Assembly (NCBI GenBank): GCA_947364235.1
Contig: CANARY010000002.1
Coordinates: 186,001-250,000 of the forward strand
Reading direction: 5' to 3'
Source: an uncultured Candidatus Melainabacteria bacterium
GTDB lineage: Bacteria > Cyanobacteriota > Vampirovibrionia > Gastranaerophilales > Gastranaerophilaceae
Length of the DNA stretch: 64,000 nucleotides
Shown: one piece after another, positions 17,068 to 25,791 of the stretch
Numbering within the stretch: the stretch's first letter is position 1
How the letters are laid out: each line of letters opens with the position of its first letter
Program-made: the position numbers and the translations under genes
Notes under the pieces: generated by a model
What the model was told of the DNA's origin: nothing
What the model saw: the letters and a program-made list of their open reading frames with translations, nothing else
Database searches by the model: none

Positions 17068-17706
17068 ATGAAGGATTTAGAAGCTATAAACAGAGAGAGG
17101 GAAGGCAGGGCTAATCTTTCCCAGTACAAAGATTTAATCGAAACTATATCCAAGGTAGAGTATAAGAAGTTTTCAAACCTTGGCTTGATAGAGCTTTCTG
17201 AAGTTATAAATCTTGCTAACTATACTGTTTATTATTTGGTTAATAGTTCAAAAAATAAAGAGCTTTATAACGCTGCTTATCTTACAAAAGCTATTAAATG
17301 GGCTATTAGAAATGAGATGCGCAGGCGTTATAAATGGTATGTGATGAAAAATCAGTCTTCTGAAGAACAAGAAAAAATTAAAGATGCTGTTTACAAGACA
17401 ATTCTTTCAATTGAAGAGATGGCTGATGCTGAAAATCCTACTTTGATTAAGGATAATGATAGAACTCCGGAAGAGAAAGCTGAAATTGTTGAGCTTAAAC
17501 ATAGAATCCAAGAGGTTATGAAAAAACTTTCGCAGCGTGAACAGGATTTGATTGAGGCTAAGTACTTTTATGATAAAAAACTTAAAGATATTTCGATTGA
17601 GTTTAATATTTCGCAGTCAAGAATTTCCAGAATTATACAAAATGCTTTGGAAAAAATAAAAAAAGAGTTATTAAAACAGGAAGAGTCGTATGGAGACAAT
17701 ATTTGA
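17068..17706 (+). CDS. Sigma-70 family RNA polymerase sigma factor (FliA-like region 4)
   Basis: A 212-residue sigma factor. Residues ~45-95 resemble a divergent region 2 (LSEVINLANYTVYYLV, then AIKWAIRNEMRRRYKW). Residues ~150-205 are a clear region 4 helix-turn-helix (LSQREQDLIEAKYFYDKK, DISIEFNISQSRISRI) close to the FliA/SigF type. Region 3 appears missing or reduced. It overlaps gcvPB by 17 bases. It is one of two candidates for reading the sigma-28-like promoters in this window. Confidence 0.82.
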   Translation: MKDLEAINREREGRANLSQYKDLIETISKVEYKKFSNLGLIELSEVINLANYTVYYLVNSSKNKELYNAAYLTKAIKWAIRNEMRRRYKWYVMKNQSSEEQEKIKDAVYKTILSIEEMADAENPTLIKDNDRTPEEKAEIVELKHRIQEVMKKLSQREQDLIEAKYFYDKKLKDISIEFNISQSRISRIIQNALEKIKKELLKQEESYGDNI

Positions 17707-19144
17707 GAGGGGTAAATCTAGAGGTAAGTATTTTCAGCCGGGTGATGAAATACCGAAAGGGAGCAAATTAGGCGATTATTTACCGGAAACGCTTTTGAGA
17801 AAAGGGGCAATCGGGCTTCCGCAATTGAGCGAGCTGGAAGTTATGCGTCATTATAAAGCGCTTAGCGACAGGAATTTTTGTATAGAAAAAGGTTTTTATC
17901 CTCTAGGTTCTTGTACTATGAAATATAATCCAAAAGTGAACGAGCTTTTAGCTTCTCTTGAAGGTTTTGCAAATCTTCATCCAATGCAGTCTGATGAAGA
18001 TTCCCAAGGCGCTCTTGAGCTTATGTATAATTTACAAGAAAAACTCAAATATATTACCGGAATGGATGCGATTACTCTTCAGCCTGCTGCAGGAGCTCAC
18101 GGTGAGCTTACCGGCATGATGATAATAAAAAAATATTTTGAAATTAAAGGCGAAACTAATCGTAAAAAAGTTATTGTTCCAGATTCAGCGCACGGCACAA
18201 ATCCTGCAAGCGCAAAGATGTGCGGATTTGATATTGTTGAAGTTAAATCAAACTCAAAAGGCCAGGTTGATATAGAAGCTTTAAAATCCTTGATTGATGC
18301 AGATGTTGCAGCAATCATGATGACAAATCCGAATACATTGGGAATTTTTGAAGAAAACGTGCTTGAAATTTCTGATTTGATGCACAAAAACGGTTCTTTG
18401 CTTTATTATGACGGTGCGAATTTTAATGCTGTTATGGGCTGGACAAATCCTGCTTTAATGGGTTTTGATGTTGTGCATTTGAACTTACACAAGACGTTTG
18501 CAACTCCGCACGGAGGCGGCGGTCCTGGTGCCGGTCCTGTTGGTGTGGTTGAAAAACTTAAAGACTTTTTACCTTCGCCTGTTATTGAAAAACAAGAGGG
18601 TAAATGTGAGGGTGGTAAATATATCAGAAGCTACAATGTTAAACATTCTATAGGTAAAGTAAGAAGTTTTTACGGCAATTTTGGCGTTCTTGTCAGAGCT
18701 TATGCTTACATTCTTATGATGGGCAATGACTTGAAATTGGCGAGTGCGGATGCTGTATTGAATGCAAATTATATCAAGGAAAAACTAAAAGGCGTGTATG
18801 AGCTTCCTTATGAAGAACCTTGCATGCACGAGTTTGTTCTTTCAGGAGAAAAACAGCATCAGCAAGGAGTTTCAACTCTTGGTATTGCCAAGAGGCTGAT
18901 GGATTTAAACTATCACCCTCCGACAGTTTATTTCCCTTTGATTGTTCATGAAGCTATCATGATTGAGCCGACTGAGTCAGAGTCAAGAGAAGTTTTGGAT
19001 GATTTTATTGAAACCATGCTCAAAATTGCGAAAGAAATCGAAGAAAATCCTGAAGAAGTTTTGAAAAGTCCTCAAACAACTCCTATAAAGAAAGTTGATG
19101 AGACTCTTGCTGCAAGGCATCCGGATTTGACATATAAAAATTAA
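17690..19144 (+). CDS. gcvPB: Glycine dehydrogenase (decarboxylating) subunit 2
   Basis: The beta half of the split P-protein of the glycine cleavage system, 484 residues. Lys268 in NLHKTFATPHGG is the PLP lysine, followed by a glycine-rich GGGGPGAGPVG loop. It needs GcvPA, GcvH and GcvT, none of which are in the window. The start overlaps the sigma factor gene by 17 bases and has AGGAAGAG upstream. A strong terminator follows the stop codon. Confidence 0.95.
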   Translation: METIFERGKSRGKYFQPGDEIPKGSKLGDYLPETLLRKGAIGLPQLSELEVMRHYKALSDRNFCIEKGFYPLGSCTMKYNPKVNELLASLEGFANLHPMQSDEDSQGALELMYNLQEKLKYITGMDAITLQPAAGAHGELTGMMIIKKYFEIKGETNRKKVIVPDSAHGTNPASAKMCGFDIVEVKSNSKGQVDIEALKSLIDADVAAIMMTNPNTLGIFEENVLEISDLMHKNGSLLYYDGANFNAVMGWTNPALMGFDVVHLNLHKTFATPHGGGGPGAGPVGVVEKLKDFLPSPVIEKQEGKCEGGKYIRSYNVKHSIGKVRSFYGNFGVLVRAYAYILMMGNDLKLASADAVLNANYIKEKLKGVYELPYEEPCMHEFVLSGEKQHQQGVSTLGIAKRLMDLNYHPPTVYFPLIVHEAIMIEPTESESREVLDDFIETMLKIAKEIEENPEEVLKSPQTTPIKKVDETLAARHPDLTYKN

Positions 19145-19148
19145 AATT

Positions 19149-19177
19149 AAAAAACGGCTAAAAGCCGTTTTTTTTTT
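19149..19177. terminator. Bidirectional terminator between gcvPB and the TPR gene
   Basis: AAAACGGCT, a three-base loop and AGCCGTTTT with T runs on the plus strand and A runs before the stem, placed between two convergent genes. Confidence 0.85.
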
Positions 19178-20816
19178 AATTAAATAAATCGTATAATCTT
19201 TCTCTAATTTCTTTATCAGAAAGTTCTTGTGTGATTTTATTTAAATCCATTGTCATCTGATAGTATTCAGCTGCAAGCGCTTTGTCTCCAATTGCTTGAT
19301 ACGCTCTTGCTAAGTTGAAATATGCAAGCGTGTAGTTTGGATTAATATTGATTGCATTTTTGAAATATTCAACAGATGATTTAGGGTCTCCGATTCCGTC
19401 AAGGTAAACGACTCCTAAGTTGTTTTGGGCGATTTCAAAATCAGGATTGAGTTCGATTGATTTGTGGAAAGCGACAATTGATTCTTCAAGGTAATCTTTT
19501 TCCCATAGTGCAAGTCCTGTTTTAGCGTAGGTCAAATAATTTTCAGGCTCAACTGCGATTGCATCGCAATAAGTTTTTATTGCTTTGTCTAAATCACCTT
19601 GAGCCATGTACAAATCTCCAAGCGAGAGTTGAATGTCTACGTTTTTAGGGTCAAGAACCATGCCGGCGTTGAAAGTTGCTTCTGCAGCTTCGAAGTTGTT
19701 TTTAACTTCTGCATAAATTGCTCCGAGAGCATGGCATACAATTGAAGTCCATTCTGCATCAGGATTTAACTTGATAGCAAGCTGATAGTATTCAATTGCA
19801 TCATCGTAAAGCTCAGCTTTGATGTAAGCATAAGCCAGTGAGTTGTTATAGTATGGATTTTCAGGATTAAGTTCTTGTGCAAGCTTGAAAGCTGATACGG
19901 CATGTAATTTATCTGATTTGTTTAAGTATAAATGTCCAAGCTCGTAATAAATTTTGTCCATGTCGATGCCGAATTCAAGCAAAGAATTGTAATAATCGAT
20001 TGTGATATCTGTATTATCAGGGAAATAAGTCTGATTAATGGTTGCAAGCTTAATCAAAACATCTCTGTCAGACGGATTAAGTTCGTACGCTTTTTTATAG
20101 CATTCAAGACTTGCTTCAATGTCGTTGCATTCAAGCGATAAGTCACCCATTTTTTGATAGAATAAATTACCTTGCGAAGTTTTTTCTAACCCTTTAGAAT
20201 ACGCTTCCAACGCTGACGGGAATAACTTCATTTTTTCAAATGTTTCACCGAGAGTCTTATATGAAAAAACAGAAAAATCGTTCGCAAGGAATTTACAAAA
20301 CATTTTAAGTGATGGACAGTCCCACATAATCATCATGCTCCCTGATAAGAAGTAGTACAAAAATTTCATGACATCTTTAACAGAGGAGTCATGGTTTTTA
20401 ATTCTGGAAAATAAGACTTTTGATAAAAATAATCTAGGCCTTGCAGAATTCTTGCCGGAGCTCGATACAGCCAGCTTAAATTCTTTTTCAGCTTCATCAA
20501 AATTCCCGTTTAAGCATTGAAAATACCCTGAATAAATATGTGCGTTTACATTCTCAGGCTCAAGAGAAATTGCGGTTTTGCACTGTTCAAGAGCGCCTTC
20601 TACTGAGATTTGACCTTTCATAAGCAGCAAACTTGCAAGTCTGTAATAAGATTCTGATATGGAAGGATTGATTTTTATTGCATCAATGTAGCATTCGATA
20701 GCTTTTTCCAGGTCTGAATCCTGCTGTTTTATTAGATAATTTTCGTGAGCAGCTCTTGCTTCTTCTAATAATATTGCGGCTTTGTCATCCATTATTATTG
20801 ATGGGGTATTTGTCAT
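19176..20816 (-). CDS. Tetratricopeptide-repeat protein
   Basis: A 546-residue protein built almost wholly of 34-residue TPR helical pairs, with repeated endings such as AIEYYQLAIKLNPDAEW, AIKTYCDAIAVEPENYLTYA and SIVAFHKSIELNPDFEIAQN. The start at 20816 (MTNTPSIIMDDK) has GGAGATTATA upstream; a longer frame to 20867 is not supported. TPR arrays are protein-binding scaffolds. It is divergent from the second MGMAASQ gene, and the sigma-28-like promoter lies between them. Partner unknown. Confidence 0.85.
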   Translation of the reverse strand: MTNTPSIIMDDKAAILLEEARAAHENYLIKQQDSDLEKAIECYIDAIKINPSISESYYRLASLLLMKGQISVEGALEQCKTAISLEPENVNAHIYSGYFQCLNGNFDEAEKEFKLAVSSSGKNSARPRLFLSKVLFSRIKNHDSSVKDVMKFLYYFLSGSMMIMWDCPSLKMFCKFLANDFSVFSYKTLGETFEKMKLFPSALEAYSKGLEKTSQGNLFYQKMGDLSLECNDIEASLECYKKAYELNPSDRDVLIKLATINQTYFPDNTDITIDYYNSLLEFGIDMDKIYYELGHLYLNKSDKLHAVSAFKLAQELNPENPYYNNSLAYAYIKAELYDDAIEYYQLAIKLNPDAEWTSIVCHALGAIYAEVKNNFEAAEATFNAGMVLDPKNVDIQLSLGDLYMAQGDLDKAIKTYCDAIAVEPENYLTYAKTGLALWEKDYLEESIVAFHKSIELNPDFEIAQNNLGVVYLDGIGDPKSSVEYFKNAININPNYTLAYFNLARAYQAIGDKALAAEYYQMTMDLNKITQELSDKEIRERLYDLFN

Positions 20817-20923
20817 TATAATCTCCGAACCAAAAATCTCGTGTATGTTCATGCATTCGGCAAACAAATAAAAATCTTTAACATTTTTTGATGTAAATCA
20901 TCCGTACGTAGGAATGTAAATTT

Positions 20924-20974
20924 TTGTAACAATTTTTCTGAAATCCTAAAGTTTTGCCATAAATTTGCCGATAT
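20924..20974 (+). promoter_or_regulatory. Sigma-28-like promoter with upstream TTGTAACAA box (site 2)
   Basis: TTGTAACAA (20924-20932), then 14 bases, TAAAGTTT (20947-20954), a 12-base spacer and GCCGATAT (20967-20974). The -10 matches GCCGATA of the FliA consensus. The order and spacing almost duplicate site 1, although the surrounding sequence differs. The downstream gene is the second MGMAASQ protein. Confidence 0.8.
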
Positions 20975-21016
20975 ATATATTAAACAAGGGAAAACTATAA
21001 AGGAAAGCGGATAAAA

Positions 21017-22504
21017 ATGGGAATGGCAGCTTCACAAGTTAGATTTATGCAGCTGACTGCTCGAAAAAATGAAATCGGGCGGAATCTTCAAAGCTTGTCG
21101 CTGCAAAAAATGTCGCTTACCAGGGATATGACAAGGATTTCAAGAGAGTATCAAAATGCTTTGAATACAAAAACTTTGAAATGGTCAAATAATGCCGGGG
21201 TTAGTTATTCTGATTTAAGTTATGGTACATTGATGAGGCCTGGAGCTGCAAATAAGAATAAGCCTTATTTAATTACAAATAATAACGAACAAGTGGTGCT
21301 GGACAGCAAATATGCAAAGTATGCTTCAATGATTTCGCCTAATGGGGCTCCTGGCGGTGACTGGGAATCTAATAGAGCAAAGATTCTTTCTGAGCTTACT
21401 GGTATTTCTCAGGATAAGATTAATGCTGCATCTGAAGCCGGTGAAGCTGTTACTGCAGCAGCAAATAAAGTTAATGCTCTTAAAGATGAAGAAGCGACAG
21501 ACAGAAGTTTGCAAGAACCTGTAAGCAGTGATACAGCATCACAATTTTTTAAACTTGCGGGTCATGTCATGGCAAACGGAGTTTCTTATGATATTGGAAA
21601 ATTGTATAATTCTGCTAACAGCTGGCAGGAGCTTGGCAGCGCTGCTGCTGCAAAATCGGCATTAACTGCTTTGTTAAATGGTATTTCTAACAATATGAAA
21701 AATTATTTGACTGATAGTGACTATGAAAATTTCAAAAAAGCTTGTGATAATTACTTGGATACAAATGGACATTATTTCGGCGGGGCAAGTGAAGCTGACA
21801 AACAAGGATTAAATACTGGTATTGCTGGTATTAAGCAAAATGGTGATAACTATTCTGTAAATATGAAAACAGTTTTAGATGCTGTATTGGGTTCTTATAA
21901 AAATAGTGCAGGTTCATCGGCTTATGGCCAAAATAGTATGGGTACGGAAGTTTTTTACACTCGTGATAAAAATACAACAGCTTGGCAAAATTGGAAAATT
22001 GCTCATGATGATTGGCAGAAGAGGTATGATGAAGCTGTTGCTGAGCATAAAGCTGCGGTAAATGCTGATAACCAAGCTTTAAATTCTGAAGAAGAAAGTA
22101 ATATTAAGTTTTATGAGCAGCTTTTTTCAGCAATAGCAGAAAAAGGCTGGGTTGAAAATTCTCAGATTGAAGATAATAGCTATTTAAATAATATGCTTCA
22201 AAATAATCAATATTTCATTACAACAATGGAAGAACAAGCAGATGACGGAAAACGATATTTTGAATACAGTACAGATATAGCTTCAAATATGAATAACGTT
22301 TACCAGGTTAATGATTCTGATATTTTAAATGAAGCTCTTGTAAAATATGAACATGAGAAATCAATAATTAACGAAAAAGAATCAAGAATAGACACTAGAA
22401 TGACAAATCTTGAAACAGAGCAGTCAGCAATCAACAATATGATGAAAGGTGTCGAAACAGTAAGGAATGATAACGTAGAGAGAACATTCAGTATATTCTC
22501 ATAG
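21017..22504 (+). CDS. MGMAASQ-family protein, probable flagellum-associated or exported coiled-coil protein (copy 2)
   Basis: A 495-residue paralogue of the protein at 6468. It begins MGMAASQVRFMQLTARKNE, has a long Asn/Ser/Ala-rich middle, and ends with a coiled coil (KESRIDTRMTNLETEQSAIN) finishing ERTFSIFS. The middle differs from copy 1, while both ends keep the same pattern. No Sec signal peptide or membrane helix. The start follows AAAGGAAAGCGG. Its promoter is sigma-28-like. I infer export or assembly through a flagellar system; the function is unknown. Confidence 0.75.
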   Translation: MGMAASQVRFMQLTARKNEIGRNLQSLSLQKMSLTRDMTRISREYQNALNTKTLKWSNNAGVSYSDLSYGTLMRPGAANKNKPYLITNNNEQVVLDSKYAKYASMISPNGAPGGDWESNRAKILSELTGISQDKINAASEAGEAVTAAANKVNALKDEEATDRSLQEPVSSDTASQFFKLAGHVMANGVSYDIGKLYNSANSWQELGSAAAAKSALTALLNGISNNMKNYLTDSDYENFKKACDNYLDTNGHYFGGASEADKQGLNTGIAGIKQNGDNYSVNMKTVLDAVLGSYKNSAGSSAYGQNSMGTEVFYTRDKNTTAWQNWKIAHDDWQKRYDEAVAEHKAAVNADNQALNSEEESNIKFYEQLFSAIAEKGWVENSQIEDNSYLNNMLQNNQYFITTMEEQADDGKRYFEYSTDIASNMNNVYQVNDSDILNEALVKYEHEKSIINEKESRIDTRMTNLETEQSAINNMMKGVETVRNDNVERTFSIFS

Positions 22505-22555
22505 TTCTGTTTTCATGATATAATCCCGGTATATCGTTGTATAAAGGGGTTATAA

Positions 22556-23929
22556 ATGTTCGATTCATTATCAGACAGGCTGCAGGATATAATAGCTAAA
22601 ACTGCAGGTCAGAAAGAGCTTACTCAAGAAAATATGCAGGACGCACTTAGAGAAATAAGACGTGCTCTTCTTGAAGCGGATGTAAACTTAAGAGTTGTAA
22701 AAGCTTTTATATCTAATATTAAAGACAAAGCTGAAGGCGAAAATGTTTTGCAGGGAGTAAATCCTTCGCAGCAGTTGGTTAAAATAGTGCATGATGAATT
22801 AATTGAGCTGCTTGGGAAAGAAGTTTCTCCTCTAGATTTTTCTGGCCATCCGAATTTGATAATGATGTTGGGGCTTCAAGGCAGCGGTAAGACAACTTCT
22901 TCTGCAAAGCTTGCTGTGAAACTTAAAAAAGAAGGCAGAAACCCTCTGCTTGTTGCTTGTGATGTTTATAGACCTGCTGCGATTATACAGCTTAAGGCTC
23001 TTGGAGAACAGATTGAATGTGAAGTTTATTCTGAAGAATCGACAGATGTTCAGTCAATTATTCAGAACGCGATAAATTATGCTAAGGATAAAGGATTTAA
23101 TACTTTAATTCTTGATACCGCGGGACGTTTACAGATTGATACTGATATGATGGCAGAGCTGCTTTTAATTGACAGAGTTTTTCATCCTGCAGAAAAATTG
23201 CTTGTAATTGATTCTATGACAGGTCAGGAAGCTGTAAATGTGGCAGAAAATTTTGATGCGCAGCTTAGTATTTCAGGGCTTGTTTTAACCAAGCTTGACG
23301 GTGATTCAAGAGGCGGAGCTGCATTGAGTGTTGTTTACTGTACGCAAAAACCTATCAAGCTTACAGGTACGGGAGAAAAGCTTAATGCTTTAGAAGATTT
23401 TTATCCGGATAGAATGGCGACAAGAATTCTTGGAATGGGAGATATTGTTTCTTTAGTTGAGCGTGCGCAGGAAGTTTTTGATGAAAAAACTGCTCGCGAG
23501 ATGGAAAAGAAAATGGAGAAAGCTGAATTTTCTTTTAACGACTTTTTAAAAATGCAGTCTCAAATGAAAATGTTTGGTTCAATGGATCAGCTTCTTGGAA
23601 TGATTCCAGGGCTTAAGATTTCGAAAGATGACAGGCAGAAAATTTCCCACGAAGGCGAAAAACAGTTTAAAAGAATTGAAGTATTTATTCAAAGTATGAC
23701 TCCGGAAGAAAGAGAGCATCCGGAGCTTATGAATTCTTCGCGCAAGAAACGTATTGCAGCAGGTTCTGGTATTCCGATACATGATTTAAACGCTTTTATT
23801 TCTCAGTTTGAGCAAATGCGCAAGATGATGAAAGGTTTTTCTGATGTCAAAAAAATGGTTGGAGGAAACCCGAATAAGGCTAAGCTTACAGCTCATCAGA
23901 TGATGAAAAACATGAGGCGTTTTAAATGA
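22556..23929 (+). CDS. ffh: Signal recognition particle protein Ffh
   Basis: The SRP54 GTPase that recognises signal sequences and delivers ribosomes to the membrane. 457 residues: N domain, G domain with GLQGSGKTT (106-114), DTAGRL and TKLDGD, and a methionine-rich M domain (MQSQMKMFGSMDQLLGMIPG). It begins after AAAGGGG and overlaps pth by an ATGA. Confidence 0.96.
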   Translation: MFDSLSDRLQDIIAKTAGQKELTQENMQDALREIRRALLEADVNLRVVKAFISNIKDKAEGENVLQGVNPSQQLVKIVHDELIELLGKEVSPLDFSGHPNLIMMLGLQGSGKTTSSAKLAVKLKKEGRNPLLVACDVYRPAAIIQLKALGEQIECEVYSEESTDVQSIIQNAINYAKDKGFNTLILDTAGRLQIDTDMMAELLLIDRVFHPAEKLLVIDSMTGQEAVNVAENFDAQLSISGLVLTKLDGDSRGGAALSVVYCTQKPIKLTGTGEKLNALEDFYPDRMATRILGMGDIVSLVERAQEVFDEKTAREMEKKMEKAEFSFNDFLKMQSQMKMFGSMDQLLGMIPGLKISKDDRQKISHEGEKQFKRIEVFIQSMTPEEREHPELMNSSRKKRIAAGSGIPIHDLNAFISQFEQMRKMMKGFSDVKKMVGGNPNKAKLTAHQMMKNMRRFK

Positions 23930-24486
23930 AACTAATTGCAGGTTTGGGAAATGTGGGAAGTAAGTATACTTTCACAAGGCATAATGCTGGTTTTATGCTT
24001 ATAGATAGTATTGCGTTGAATAATAATTTGAATTTCCGCGAAAATTCGCGATTAAAGTCGATTATGACAAATTTGCGTACGCCTTATGAAGATTATCTTT
24101 TGATAAAACCGACGACCTTTATGAATCTGTCGGGGGAGGCGGTTCGTGCTGTTATGGATTATTATAAAATCGCGTTAGAGGACGTTTTGATTGTATATGA
24201 TGACCTTTCGCTTGAAATCGGGAAAATACGCTTTCGCCCAAACGGCTCAGATGGCGGTCATAACGGAATTAAATCAGTGATTCAGCATCTCGGTACAAAA
24301 AATATTGCAAGGCTCAAAATAGGTATCGGGCCGCAGCCAAATATACCTTCTGAAGTGTTTGTATTACAGAATTTTTCTAAAGAAGAGCTTGATGTTTTAA
24401 AGTCGGCATTAAGTAAAGCCAAAGAAGGTATTGGATATTATTTTGATAACGGGATGCAGGCAGCACAGAACAAATATAATGGATAG
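23926..24486 (+). CDS. pth: Peptidyl-tRNA hydrolase
   Basis: A 186-residue enzyme that frees tRNA from stalled peptidyl-tRNA. The family signature GLGNVGSKYTFTRHNAGF carries the catalytic His, and KPTTFMNLSGEAV, DDLSL and GSDGGHNGIKS are the other conserved blocks. It overlaps ffh by four bases and is followed 21 bases later by a TPR gene. Confidence 0.96.
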   Translation: MKLIAGLGNVGSKYTFTRHNAGFMLIDSIALNNNLNFRENSRLKSIMTNLRTPYEDYLLIKPTTFMNLSGEAVRAVMDYYKIALEDVLIVYDDLSLEIGKIRFRPNGSDGGHNGIKSVIQHLGTKNIARLKIGIGPQPNIPSEVFVLQNFSKEELDVLKSALSKAKEGIGYYFDNGMQAAQNKYNG

Positions 24487-24507
24487 AACAAAAGAGGATA
24501 TACAAAA

Positions 24508-25791
24508 ATGAACTTAGCAGAACAACTTGAACAGGATGAAAAGTACGAAGAAGCTTATGCGGAGTATAAAAAACAGATGGTTAAGAATCCTTCTGATGTT
24601 GAGCTTTTGACAAAGCTTGCACATTTAGCGTTGATACTCGAGAAAAAAGATGATGCTGAGATTTATTATGGTAAAATTTTAGAAATTGACCCTGCTAATA
24701 TTCTGGCTCATGAGCAGCTCCTTGATATTTTTGTGCATAAAGATAAGTTTAAATATTATTTATTCAGGGGTAATTTGCACGCTTTGCAGCAGCAGCTGAG
24801 CCATGCTAGAAATGATTATAAAAAAGCAATTGATGCAGCAAAAGATGCTCAGGAAGCTTTACCTGCAAGGTATTTGTTTGCGGGGCTTTGCGAAGGTCAG
24901 GAAAAGTATACAGAAGCGATTGACGAGTATTTGAAGATTTCTGATTATGATGAAAAGAATCCGATAGTATTTTTAAAGCTTGCCGAGCTTTATGAAAAAA
25001 CAGAAGGACTTGTATCTGCTATACAAATTCTTGAACGCGGAAGGCAGGAGAGAGGGTTTGAGAATTTTGAAGAAATTCTTGCAGGGTATTATATTAGAAA
25101 CTCTCAGCCTGAAAAAGCGTATGAACTTGCACAAAGTGAGCTTACAAAAGCAAGAGCTTTGTTTGATATGGGCAAAAATGATGCCGGATATGAAGTTTTA
25201 ATGAGTATAAAAGGCAAATATTCTAATGAAAAGATTTTTCACTCGCTTCTTGCGCAGTATTATTTCCAGAAAGAAATGTTTGATGAAGCGTTTAAAGAGA
25301 TTGACGAGTATGCAAAACTTGACCCGAATTCGCCTTTGATTTATCAAATGAGAGCTTTAATTTATGAAGCAAAAGGAGATTCTTTTAATGAGCATTTGAA
25401 CTGGGGAAGCTATAATATTGTACGCGGTGACAGAGATGTTGCTTTGAATGAGTTTATGACAGCTTACAGATTTAATGATTCTAATGTTGATTTGATTGAA
25501 ACAATTGCAGCACTTCTTGAAGCAGAAGGCGATAAAACTAAAGCTTGTGAATTTTATGAAAAACTTGCTGATGTTGATAAGAATAATAAGCTTGCGCTTG
25601 AAAAGCTTGCTGAGTTTAGAGAATCAATTGGTGATAATTACGGAGCTTTAGAATATCTTGAAAGGTTAAAAGCTATTGACCCGAGAAATCAGTTTGTTGA
25701 AGCAAATTACGAAAAATACAAAAATCAGGCTGAAAACGGCGGTTTTGGTTCATTCTTGAAACGTATATTCGGGTCTAAAATGGGGGCTTAA
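24508..25791 (+). CDS. Tetratricopeptide-repeat protein
   Basis: A 427-residue soluble TPR protein with repeated units such as DAEIYYGKILEIDPANILA and EIDEYAKLDPNSPLIYQMRA. The C-terminus FGSFLKRIFGSKMGA is basic and amphipathic and may touch the membrane. It follows pth closely and runs directly into the U32 gene, whose start codon is adjacent to this stop codon, so all four genes probably form one operon with ffh. Confidence 0.85.
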   Translation: MNLAEQLEQDEKYEEAYAEYKKQMVKNPSDVELLTKLAHLALILEKKDDAEIYYGKILEIDPANILAHEQLLDIFVHKDKFKYYLFRGNLHALQQQLSHARNDYKKAIDAAKDAQEALPARYLFAGLCEGQEKYTEAIDEYLKISDYDEKNPIVFLKLAELYEKTEGLVSAIQILERGRQERGFENFEEILAGYYIRNSQPEKAYELAQSELTKARALFDMGKNDAGYEVLMSIKGKYSNEKIFHSLLAQYYFQKEMFDEAFKEIDEYAKLDPNSPLIYQMRALIYEAKGDSFNEHLNWGSYNIVRGDRDVALNEFMTAYRFNDSNVDLIETIAALLEAEGDKTKACEFYEKLADVDKNNKLALEKLAEFRESIGDNYGALEYLERLKAIDPRNQFVEANYEKYKNQAENGGFGSFLKRIFGSKMGA

